A stretch of 64,000 bases of DNA from Flavobacteriales bacterium (GTDB lineage: Bacteria; Bacteroidota; Bacteroidia; Flavobacteriales_G; Salibacteraceae): assembly GCA_013204105.1 (NCBI GenBank), contig JABMOM010000028.1:1-64000 (forward strand), given 5' to 3'. The position numbers and the translations under genes are program-made. Shown in pieces: positions 25,238-32,796 of this stretch (the first letter of the stretch is position 1; the number at the start of each line of letters is the position of its first letter). The notes under the pieces are model-generated. The model searched no databases, was not told the origin of the DNA, and saw only the letters and a list, made by a program, of their open reading frames with translations.

Positions 25238-26605
25238 ATGGCCAAAGCATTTGCTGTACTCCTTCGACTTACTTCATTGATTCCCAAACGAAAGGATCTC
25301 CTTTTGGCCGCATTCTTGTCAGCGTCGATTCCATTGTTCGCGCAGTTCAACATTGATGAAGCACAGGATGAAGACAATTACTACGACGATTCGTTCATCC
25401 GCCTAGAAAATTTTATCTACTACCCAAATGTTCGCACGGTAATGCTTCATCCGAAGGGTTGGCCCCTCTCGCCTCCTTTCATTCAACTCGACGACCCAGA
25501 AAGTTTCCTGGAATTACACTTCGACATCCTGGATTCCAGTTTGGGCAATTTCATGTACAGCCTGATCCACTGCGATCACGACTGGCAACAGAGTGAATTA
25601 GACCCCCAGGAGTACATAAACGGCCCTCCGGAAGATTTCCTCAACGAGTATGACTACTCGCGCAATACCTATCAGAAGTACATTCATTACACCTTGCAGA
25701 TCCCGAATTTTAATATGCGGATTACGCGCTCAGGGAACTACGTGCTCAAGGTTTTCGATTCGGATACCAAAGCCCTCGTCTTGACGCGCAGGTTTTGCGT
25801 CACCGAAGACATCCTCAACGTAGACGTAAAGGTCAAACAGGCCACCATGGTGAAACAGCGATACAGCCATCAAGAAATTGACTTCACCATTGCCAGCAAT
25901 GGATATGATCTAACTAACCCCTACCAAGACTTGCACGTAGTGATCCTTCAAAATCATTCATGGGCAAACCCTTTAACGGGACTGGATCCTAGGTTTGTAA
26001 AGCAAAATGTGCTGGACTACGACTACGATGGGCCCAACGCAATGGAAGGAGGGAATGAATTTAGAATACTCGACATCAAGAACACCCGATTCACCGGAAT
26101 GGGTGTTGAAAAGGTAACCTACGGCGGCGGCGAGAATCACGCCTATCTGGAGGCAGACAAAAGTCGACTTAGCCAAGCGTATCTGCAAAATCGCGACATC
26201 AACGGCTGGTTTTTCATCCAAAACGACCTTTTCGGGGGTGAAGGACATGTATCCGCGGATTACGTGACCGCTCATTTTAGTCTACGTCAGCAGCAAGCGC
26301 TCCGCGATGGTGACGTTTATGTCTATGGAGCACTGACCGATTGGAAGATCAAGCAGGAGGCGAAAATGACCTTTAACCAAGTTGCCTTGCAGTACGAATC
26401 ATCCCTTTACATCAAGCAAGGAATCTACAACTACATCTACGCTTTTGTCAAGGATGGACAAATAGAACCTGACTTTACACGTTTCGAAGGTTCACACTTC
26501 CAGACCGAGAATGAATACTCTGTGTTGGTTTATCACCGACAATTGGGGTGGGATTATGACCGATTGCTTCGCATCACTACCGTCACTTTTCCGCAGCGCG
26601 ATTAG
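25238..26605 (+). CDS. type IX secretion system plug-domain protein (DUF5103)
   Basis: The 455-residue protein has an N-terminal signal (about 20-30 residues ending PLFAQ) and the full DUF5103 pattern: FIYYPNVRTVMLHPKGWPLSPPFIQLDDPESFLELHFDIL, YSLIHCDHDWQQSELDPQEYINGPPEDFLNEYDYSRNTYQKYIHYTLQIPN in separate blocks, and a second Ig-like half with DVYVYGALTDW. In Flavobacterium the related Plug protein closes the periplasmic end of the SprA translocon, so it belongs to the T9SS machinery. The Met chosen starts a plausible signal peptide; 30 upstream codons are not conserved-looking. It is divergent from nqrA and tail-to-tail with the FKBP genes. Confidence 0.85.
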   Translation: MAKAFAVLLRLTSLIPKRKDLLLAAFLSASIPLFAQFNIDEAQDEDNYYDDSFIRLENFIYYPNVRTVMLHPKGWPLSPPFIQLDDPESFLELHFDILDSSLGNFMYSLIHCDHDWQQSELDPQEYINGPPEDFLNEYDYSRNTYQKYIHYTLQIPNFNMRITRSGNYVLKVFDSDTKALVLTRRFCVTEDILNVDVKVKQATMVKQRYSHQEIDFTIASNGYDLTNPYQDLHVVILQNHSWANPLTGLDPRFVKQNVLDYDYDGPNAMEGGNEFRILDIKNTRFTGMGVEKVTYGGGENHAYLEADKSRLSQAYLQNRDINGWFFIQNDLFGGEGHVSADYVTAHFSLRQQQALRDGDVYVYGALTDWKIKQEAKMTFNQVALQYESSLYIKQGIYNYIYAFVKDGQIEPDFTRFEGSHFQTENEYSVLVYHRQLGWDYDRLLRITTVTFPQRD

Positions 26606-26609
26606 GCAC

Positions 26610-27452
26610 TTACTTAACCGCCACCAACTCAACGTCGAAGATCAACGTTGCATTTGGAGGGATTGCACCACCTGCTCCTTGATCACCGTAGGCTAGATAA
26701 GGAGGAATCACGAGTTGAGCCTTCGCACCTACCTTCAAAAGAGCAATTCCCTCTTCCCATCCAGGAATAACACGTCCTGAACCAAGTTGAAATTCGATCG
26801 GCTCGCCACGCATGAAGGATTCGTCGAATTTGGTACCGTCTTCGAGTACGCCATAATAGTGCACTTGAACGGTTCTACCCGCGGCAGCCTGCTCGCCTGT
26901 ACCTTCTTCGATGATGTAGTACTCGAGTCCACTATTGGTGGTCATTTTTTCAAGGCCTTCAGCACTCCACAATTCGTGTGCGATCGCCTGTGGTGCTTCT
27001 TTAACGTCTAAGACCTCGACTTCAAAGGTCAAAATTTCGTTCGGTGGAATCAGGTTGCCCAATCCTTCCACGCCAAATCCTTGCTCTGATGGAATCGTGA
27101 TCGTAGCGATCGCTCCTTTTGAAAGCTCGGCCATTCCCTCATGCCATCCCGGCATACCTTGACCCGAACCTAAAACAAATTCCATTGGCTGTTCAGGTGC
27201 ACTTTGATCAAACACCTGTCCGTCTGACAACATGCCCGTGTACGCACATACTATCTTTTGTCCAAACTGTGGACGAATTCCATCCCCTGCCGTGGTAATA
27301 TCGACTTCGATGCCATTCGGTGTTGTCACCATTCCAATACTGGAAATAGCATTTTGGGTTGAATCAGAAGCTCCTCCTTCCCCATCTGCAGATGGATTGG
27401 AACAAGCGGAAATAGCCACACAAGCAGCCAGTAGAATTGAATAAGATCTCAT
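26610..27452 (-). CDS. FKBP-type peptidyl-prolyl isomerase lipoprotein with two FKBP domains
   Basis: The 280-residue protein has a lipoprotein signal (lipobox ISAC, then SNPSADGEGG). Two FKBP domains follow, at about 60-150 and 180-280. The second keeps the canonical active-site residues: HYYGVLEDGTKFDESF with the Phe-Asp pair, RVIPGWEEG with Trp, and LAYGDQGAGG with Tyr. The first has VFDQS and MPGWHEG but GFG in place of AYG. It should fold exported proteins at the outer membrane. It has its own promoter (TTGG-N23-TAGCTTTG) inside the end of the upstream gene. Related FKBP lipoproteins follow upstream, forming a tandem set. Confidence 0.9.
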   Translation of the reverse strand: MRSYSILLAACVAISACSNPSADGEGGASDSTQNAISSIGMVTTPNGIEVDITTAGDGIRPQFGQKIVCAYTGMLSDGQVFDQSAPEQPMEFVLGSGQGMPGWHEGMAELSKGAIATITIPSEQGFGVEGLGNLIPPNEILTFEVEVLDVKEAPQAIAHELWSAEGLEKMTTNSGLEYYIIEEGTGEQAAAGRTVQVHYYGVLEDGTKFDESFMRGEPIEFQLGSGRVIPGWEEGIALLKVGAKAQLVIPPYLAYGDQGAGGAIPPNATLIFDVELVAVK

Positions 27453-27472
27453 GTTTTTCTTCTATTTGGCGG

Positions 27473-27507
27473 CAAAGCTAGCAGAATTACTGTTTGACTT
27501 TAACCAA
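27473..27507 (-). promoter_or_regulatory. promoter TTGG-N23-TAGCTTTG of the FKBP gene
   Basis: On the minus strand TTGG (27507-27504) and TAGCTTTG (27480-27473) are separated by 23 bases, the same form as the promoter at 14817-14850. It starts within the last codons of the upstream FKBP-like gene and lies 20 bases before the ATG. Confidence 0.6.
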
Positions 27508-28347
27508 TTCTACCTCATAGATCAATGAAGCATAGGGCGGAACGATTCCAGAAGAAGAACCGCAGCTTCCATACGCTTGATCTGCAGGAAGAATGACCAA
27601 GGCCTTGGCTCCGACCCTCATGCGTGCTATGGCTTTGGAGAATCCAAGCAGTACTTGATCTGGTTTTCCGATGGTGTACTCCAAGGCTTCTCCTTGAAAT
27701 GTATCATCGATGAGTTGCCCATCGGCCAACCATGTTTTGTAGCGCACAAGCACCTCATTTCCAGATGAAGTACGAGAAGATCCAAGGCCTGGACGAAGGG
27801 TGCGAAAGAAGATGCCTTCCTGGAGATCCTCGTCTTTGAAACCCAATGAATCTACAGCGTGCTTTAACAGCGCAAGTTCGTTCAACTCACGGTCGTTCGC
27901 AGAGCGTTCCTCAGCCCTTGATTGCAAGACCTCTTCCGCGGTCAAGACTTCAACGACGGAAACTTGCAGGGATAAAAGGTCAGAATCAGCTCCCATCTCA
28001 ATGGGTTCAAACCAAGTGTTGGCATCAAGCTCTTTCACGCTGCCAATCACATCCAAGCTATCGCCTTGGGCAGCTTCCAACAACAATCGTTTCAACCGAT
28101 TTGGCCAAACTGCATTTCCAAAGGCAATCCGAAGCACTCGCTTTTGCGCCAAAGGCTGACCCGTTTGTGAAAAGGCCTTGACCTCCATGGAGACATAGCT
28201 GTCTTCTGTAACCGGCCGATCATCGTCTCCTAGCGCGATAAGTCGATAATGTACGGTACCTTCTAACCGCTTGAACCCGGGATGATCTGTTGTGTCACAC
28301 GATGTGAGTCCTCCTACGAGGAGGGCGAGAAAAAGAAAACGATTCAT
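27487..28347 (-). CDS. FKBP-like lipoprotein with degenerate active site
   Basis: The 286-residue lipoprotein (lipobox TSC after MNRFLFLALLVGGL) has a C-terminal FKBP domain (about 195-285) whose scaffold is intact (VRYKTWLADGQLI, PADQAYG, LIYEVELVKVK), while the usual Phe-Asp pair is replaced (IDDTF) and the core Trp is Phe (LLGFSKAIARM). A beta-rich N-terminal half (TVHYRLIALGDDDRPVTEDS onward) may be a further eroded FKBP domain. Isomerase activity is therefore doubtful and a chaperone-like role more likely. Its ATG overlaps the stop of the GldI-like gene by four bases, indicating coupling. Confidence 0.8.
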   Translation of the reverse strand: MNRFLFLALLVGGLTSCDTTDHPGFKRLEGTVHYRLIALGDDDRPVTEDSYVSMEVKAFSQTGQPLAQKRVLRIAFGNAVWPNRLKRLLLEAAQGDSLDVIGSVKELDANTWFEPIEMGADSDLLSLQVSVVEVLTAEEVLQSRAEERSANDRELNELALLKHAVDSLGFKDEDLQEGIFFRTLRPGLGSSRTSSGNEVLVRYKTWLADGQLIDDTFQGEALEYTIGKPDQVLLGFSKAIARMRVGAKALVILPADQAYGSCGSSSGIVPPYASLIYEVELVKVKQ

Positions 28348-28871
28348 CTGAGTGAAAGCAATTCAAGATCGTAAATAACCGTAGAACGCGGCGGGATCTT
28401 GTCGTTGTCGCCCGTGAGGCCATGCGCGAGGTGAGAGGGGAGAATGACCCGTGCCTTATCCCCCACTTTCAGGTATTGAATCGCCTCGTGGATGCCCGAC
28501 TCTACATTGTCTTGTCCAATCAAAAAGGATCGAGCCCCTTGTTCACTGGATGCATAGACGGTAATGCCATCGGTCAAACTCACCTCGTAATGGACCGTTG
28601 CAACTTGCCCCTCCAGCGCATTCGGCCCCTCCGGCCCACTTTCATAAATCATGTATCGCAACCCCGTTCCGGTCTTGGTCATATCCCAACCGCGTTGTTG
28701 AGCATAGTCCTCAATGGCTGCATCTTCCTCTTGGGCCATTTGCCGGTTGATGTCTTCCATGCTCTTGTTTACCTCACGCTGCGTAGGTAGGCCATCGCCT
28801 TGGGGTGTTTCATTTTCCTGACAAGCGTGCATGGTTGCCGTCACCAGTAAGATTGCCATGATCGTCTTCAA
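28344..28871 (-). CDS. GldI-like FKBP-type lipoprotein
   Basis: The product is about 175 residues. A TTG one base after the stop of the upstream gene gives a proper lipoprotein signal (MKTIMAILLVTATMHAC); an ATG ten codons upstream would overlap nrnA and an ATG four codons downstream removes the basic residue. The FKBP domain (VATVHYEVSLTDGITVYASSEQG, then FLIGQDNVESGIHEAIQYL and LPSHLAHG) lacks the canonical Phe-Asp and Trp, as in GldI, the gliding-motility lipoprotein of Flavobacterium. The GldI-type domain next to a DHH phosphoesterase gene is a recurring arrangement in Flavobacteriia. It would act in the envelope, in gliding or T9SS. Confidence 0.78.
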   Translation of the reverse strand: MKTIMAILLVTATMHACQENETPQGDGLPTQREVNKSMEDINRQMAQEEDAAIEDYAQQRGWDMTKTGTGLRYMIYESGPEGPNALEGQVATVHYEVSLTDGITVYASSEQGARSFLIGQDNVESGIHEAIQYLKVGDKARVILPSHLAHGLTGDNDKIPPRSTVIYDLELLSLR

Positions 28872-28872
28872 A

Positions 28873-29868
28873 TCAATGGCGTAATTTATGCTCGATAACA
28901 TCTTTCAAATAACTTAGAGCAGGTTCCAATTTCATATCCAATCGTCCGCCTGCTGCGTTTTTATGACCTCCTCCATTGAACCAAGTACGCGCGATCACAT
29001 TTACATCTACATCCCCTTTGGAGCGAAACGAACACTTGGTAATATTCAACTCCTCCGAGAGAAACACCGCCATCTTCGTGCCTTGAATAGAAAGCCCATA
29101 GTTGACCAGGCCTTCTGTATCTCCTTTTTTGTAGTGGAATCTATTCTTTTCAGAGAGGCTCAAACTGATGATACTCACGCCTCGCTCGGCATCGTACTCA
29201 AGTTTCTTGGTTAGGGCATGGCCAAGGAGCTGCAATCGATCATAGGTGTTGGTATCGAAGATCGCGCTGTGCACTTTCTCGGGAACCAATCCCGCATCCA
29301 TGAGATGGGCGGCTATGCGATGCGTATCTGCAGACGTAGATGAAAATTTGAACGATCCTGTATCGGTCATAATACCCGTGTACAAACACTCGGCGATCGC
29401 TTTGTCAAGATGGCCCAACCAGCCTTGTGCTTCGGAAAAACGGTAGATCAATTCGGAGGTAGATGAGGCCTTCGTATCACTCAAGGCGAAATCGAAATAA
29501 TCCGCCGGATCGATGTGATGATCGATGAGGATCTTGATCGCCCCAGAGGCCATCACGTGCTCCCCTAAAGAGGCAATGCGCTCCAATCGATTGTAGTCCA
29601 AACTGAATATGACTTCGGCGTGCTCAACGGCCTCTATACAGGCTTCCGGAAGCAGTTCGAAATTCAACATACTGTCTGAGCCTTCCATCCAATGCAAAAA
29701 GTCAGGAGCCGCATCAGGAATAACAAGCCTTACATCGTGGCCCTCCTTCATCAGAAAGCTGGACAAGGCCAAGGAAGATCCTATGGCATCTCCATCAGGT
29801 GATCTATGGGTAGTAATAACGATGCGTTTCTTCTGAGCGAAGAGTTCCAAAAGTGCGCTTTGATCCAA
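28873..29868 (-). CDS. nrnA: DHH/DHHA1 phosphoesterase, NrnA-type
   Basis: The 331-residue cytosolic enzyme degrades nano-RNA and/or dephosphorylates pAp (3'-phosphoadenosine 5'-phosphate). It has the DHH domain metal motifs ITTHRSPDGDAIGSSLAL, FSLDYNR, IDHHIDPADYFDFA and a TDTGSFKFSST block, followed by a DHHA1 domain with the substrate-binding glycine motif WFNGGGHKNAAGG near the C terminus. The gene precedes the GldI-like gene with only a base between stop and start. TAGCTTTG about 15 bases upstream of the ATG resembles a -7 promoter element. Confidence 0.94.
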   Translation of the reverse strand: MDQSALLELFAQKKRIVITTHRSPDGDAIGSSLALSSFLMKEGHDVRLVIPDAAPDFLHWMEGSDSMLNFELLPEACIEAVEHAEVIFSLDYNRLERIASLGEHVMASGAIKILIDHHIDPADYFDFALSDTKASSTSELIYRFSEAQGWLGHLDKAIAECLYTGIMTDTGSFKFSSTSADTHRIAAHLMDAGLVPEKVHSAIFDTNTYDRLQLLGHALTKKLEYDAERGVSIISLSLSEKNRFHYKKGDTEGLVNYGLSIQGTKMAVFLSEELNITKCSFRSKGDVDVNVIARTWFNGGGHKNAAGGRLDMKLEPALSYLKDVIEHKLRH

Positions 29869-29883
29869 GTCTTAAAATTTGTC

Positions 29884-29891
29884 CAAAGCTA
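29884..29891 (-). promoter_or_regulatory. putative -7 element of the nrnA operon
   Basis: TAGCTTTG on the minus strand is an exact TAnnTTTG match 15 bases before the ATG. No clear -33 TTTG is present at the expected spacing. Confidence 0.4.
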
Positions 29892-29947
29892 TTTGTTCTG
29901 TGCTTTTTTGCATTGGATTATTCTGAAAGCTTCACTTTCGTGGATGT

Positions 29948-30895
29948 ATGGATCGCATGCTTCTAGACATCCTTCACCTACCCACTTGCGCCGAAAACCT
30001 TGCGTATGAGGAATGGTATTTCACCCAATTTGAGCAAGAATCCTTGCGGCTTTGGGTAAATCCCCATGCTGTCGTGGTTGGAAAGCACCAAAACGCCTTA
30101 TCCGAGTGTAATTTTCATTTCTGCCACGAGCATCGTATCCCTATCGTGCGCAGGATAAGCGGAGGAGGCACGGTATATCACGACCCTGGAAACGTGAATT
30201 TTAGCTTCTTTCGCTGGGTGCAAAAGGAGAAGATGATCGATTACGACCGAAGCCTCAACATGATCCACAAGGCACTGCAAACCCTTGGCTATCCCGTAGA
30301 AATGAATGAGCGCCACGACCTCTTCCTAGAAGGGAAAAAGATATCGGGCAACGCACAACATTTGAAAAAAGGTCGCTCATTGCACCACGGAACGCTTCTA
30401 TACGACGCCGATCTCAACCTGCTGCGCTCGTCGATAAAACGAACAAGCGGGGTTTTCGAAGACAAAGCCGTCCGATCCGTTCGCAGCCCGATCAGCAACT
30501 TAAGGGCGTACAAGGACCTCGGTGACACACCCGCATTTCTTCAAAAACTGCATGCTGCACTCATCGACCTCGATTTCGAAGAAGGAGCGCTGCCCTTGGA
30601 AAGGGAATTACTCGACGTTGCAATCGATGAACGATACGACTCAGATGATTGGAATTTTGGCTACAGTCCACATTACGTGTTCCGGAATGAACACAAAACG
30701 TTCACCGTAGCACTAGAGGTAGAAAGAGGAGGAATCATTCAAAATGCCGAGATTCGACATACGGGAGAAAGCATGGAGAGCATCGAGCGGCAACTCCTCG
30801 GTCAAAAACATCACTACGCTGTGGTTGAAGCCGTGCTATCGGCAGCTGAACTGGCGCCAGAAGATACACGCTCGCTATTGACCGCATTATTTTGA
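29948..30895 (+). CDS. lplA: lipoate--protein ligase
   Basis: This cytosolic enzyme (315 residues) activates lipoate with ATP and attaches it to the lipoyl domains of 2-oxoacid dehydrogenases and GcvH. Key family blocks are VVVGKHQNALSE, RRISGGGTVYHDPGNVNFSF (the lipoate-binding glycine motif), and the catalytic Lys in GKKISGNAQHLKKG. The C-terminal lid domain (about 240-315) is present, as in LplA. Four bases separate it from the potassium channel gene, so the two probably share a transcript, although no functional link is known. Confidence 0.93.
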   Translation: MDRMLLDILHLPTCAENLAYEEWYFTQFEQESLRLWVNPHAVVVGKHQNALSECNFHFCHEHRIPIVRRISGGGTVYHDPGNVNFSFFRWVQKEKMIDYDRSLNMIHKALQTLGYPVEMNERHDLFLEGKKISGNAQHLKKGRSLHHGTLLYDADLNLLRSSIKRTSGVFEDKAVRSVRSPISNLRAYKDLGDTPAFLQKLHAALIDLDFEEGALPLERELLDVAIDERYDSDDWNFGYSPHYVFRNEHKTFTVALEVERGGIIQNAEIRHTGESMESIERQLLGQKHHYAVVEAVLSAAELAPEDTRSLLTALF

Positions 30896-30899
30896 AACG

Positions 30900-31832
30900 A
30901 TGAGCAGAGCAAAGGACAGAAACAATGGCTATGACCCCGGAATCGGAACACGGTTCAAGCGACGCACGAAGAGGATCATCAACAAGGATGGATCCTTCAA
31001 CGTGGTCAAAGAGGGAGCGCGTTTTCGGCTGAATGATGCCTACTTATTCTTCATTAACCTGACCTGGCTTCAATTCATCTTACTCGTTTTAGCGGGATAC
31101 ATCACGGTCAATCTGCTCTTCGCTTGCCTCTATGTTTCGCTTGGTGAGGGTGCGTTTAACACCGGATCGGAAGGCGCCTTCACGGATCGTTTTCTCGAGG
31201 CGTACTACTTCTCTACACAAACCTTCACAACAGTTGGATACGGTGCCATTTCACCCAGCTCACACCTCGCGTCCATCATCGCCTCCTTCGAAGCCTTGGT
31301 AGGCTTTCTCTCCTTCTCTTTGGCCACGGGACTTCTCTTTGGACGCTTCAGCAAAGCAAGGGCTAAGCTGCTCTACAGCGATCATGCATTGATCCAAAAC
31401 ATAGAAGGCGTGCGTTCGGTTATGTTTCGGATCGTCAATGAGCGACCGAATCAGCTCATGGAAATGTCGGCGACCGTGATATTGAACATGACCACTCACC
31501 TCAATGATGGCACACAGCGGACATACAAGCGCCTGAACCTGCAAATCAATCACATCGAATTTTTTCCATTGAATTGGACCATCGTGCACCCCATCGATGA
31601 GGAAAGTCCACTCAAAGAATTGAGCAATGACCAGATCATCAAGACCCAGGGCGAGTTGCTGATTCACATCAAAGGCTTTGATGAAATGTTTTCGCAGGAA
31701 CTGCACAGCCGCTTCAGCTATGAGTTGAGTGAAATCGTTCCAAATGCGCGCTTCTTGCCGATGTTCGAAACGAATGAAGAAGGGGAAATCCTACTGGACT
31801 TGGATCGATTAAACGACTACGAAAAACAATAA
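30900..31832 (+). CDS. inward-rectifier potassium channel (KirBac family)
   Basis: The 310-residue inner-membrane protein has a slide-helix region (ARFRLNDAYLFFINLTW), TM1 (about 57-80), a pore helix, the selectivity filter TVGYG at 111-115, TM2 (about 122-146), and a cytosolic immunoglobulin-like Kir domain (FRIVNERPNQLMEMSATV, LNLQINHIEFFPLNWTIVHPIDEESPL). It conducts K+ as a tetramer and could be gated by lipids, pH or ligands. A basic N-terminal stretch (FKRRTKRIINKDG) precedes the slide helix. It shares a transcription unit with lplA and ends ten bases before the convergent barrel gene. Confidence 0.93.
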   Translation: MSRAKDRNNGYDPGIGTRFKRRTKRIINKDGSFNVVKEGARFRLNDAYLFFINLTWLQFILLVLAGYITVNLLFACLYVSLGEGAFNTGSEGAFTDRFLEAYYFSTQTFTTVGYGAISPSSHLASIIASFEALVGFLSFSLATGLLFGRFSKARAKLLYSDHALIQNIEGVRSVMFRIVNERPNQLMEMSATVILNMTTHLNDGTQRTYKRLNLQINHIEFFPLNWTIVHPIDEESPLKELSNDQIIKTQGELLIHIKGFDEMFSQELHSRFSYELSEIVPNARFLPMFETNEEGEILLDLDRLNDYEKQ

Positions 31833-31842
31833 TGGGAAATGC

Positions 31843-32718
31843 TTAGGACTTAAGGCGGTACGCCAACGTGAGGAAGCCAAAGAAATAACTGCGCCGTCCG
31901 CTGTCACTGGAAAGATCCGCAATCGGTGCCTCCTCCTTAGCGAAAGTGATCAACCCGAAATATTGGGTGTCGGGAGAAAATGGGTCGGGATTTTCAAAAT
32001 CGTCCGCTGCATAAACTCCGCTAACATTATTTACATAATCCCGGAATCCAATGCGATAGCCAAATTCAATGCCTGCTCGCCAGTTCTCGTTGATCAGCAC
32101 CCGTGCATTGATGCCGACTGGAACATGCAAGTGAAGGCGCTTGTAACGATCGTCGTTCGGAACGGTCAAAGGGGATGTGATGGGTTTGAACTCCATTTTT
32201 CTACCCTGCAATTCTCCAAATGGTCGCAGATAGCTGAGTCCAATTCCGGTGAACGCGCTAAGTCCCATGTTGAGCCCTTTTGACATTCCTCCTCTGGAAC
32301 GTCTGACCTTCCCTCTCTTTCCCTTGGTAGTTTCGTCGATCAAGTGATACTCACCCATCGCGGCAAACTCTGTTACCGTGCTGATGTAATCCAATCGTGC
32401 ATTCTGGCGTTCACCAAAATTCAGCGTCTTATCGTTTTTTCTAGAATATCCATGACTGATGCTTCCTCGTGCAGCAAAGTGCTTCATGAAATAGTATCGG
32501 TACGTGCCATTGAAGGTGGATCGTTGCATTGCATACCCCACGCCCAAGCCGTCTCGCTCGCCCAAGTTCGCAAATACACTATTGATCCCCACGCCAATGG
32601 CAGCTTCGTGCTGATACTTTTTCCACGAAGTGTTTCCTCCACGCTGTGCGAAAGAGACACCGCTCATCCATGCGAAGAAAAGCAGCGTAAGTAGCGTTCT
32701 GGTTAGCCTATAGTCCAT
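31843..32718 (-). CDS. outer-membrane beta-barrel protein
   Basis: The 291-residue protein starts with a signal peptide (MDYRLTRTLLTLLFFAWMSGVSFAQ); a Met seven codons upstream is less suitable. The mature sequence is strand-rich with Tyr and Gly (NGTYRYYFMKHFAARGSISHGYS, MGEYHLID, AGIEFGYRIGFRDYVNNVSG) and ends with a strand (FFGFLTLAYRLKS), a pattern of small outer-membrane barrels. No specific family is recognisable. It is divergent from the LytS-type kinase gene and shares about 78 bases of upstream DNA with it. Confidence 0.7.
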   Translation of the reverse strand: MDYRLTRTLLTLLFFAWMSGVSFAQRGGNTSWKKYQHEAAIGVGINSVFANLGERDGLGVGYAMQRSTFNGTYRYYFMKHFAARGSISHGYSRKNDKTLNFGERQNARLDYISTVTEFAAMGEYHLIDETTKGKRGKVRRSRGGMSKGLNMGLSAFTGIGLSYLRPFGELQGRKMEFKPITSPLTVPNDDRYKRLHLHVPVGINARVLINENWRAGIEFGYRIGFRDYVNNVSGVYAADDFENPDPFSPDTQYFGLITFAKEEAPIADLSSDSGRRSYFFGFLTLAYRLKS

Positions 32719-32796
32719 TGAGTATGCAAATGTAACCATTTACTCAAAGGCGATTTAAGCCCTTTATAAAAGGCATAACTTTACCGGTCATACGCA

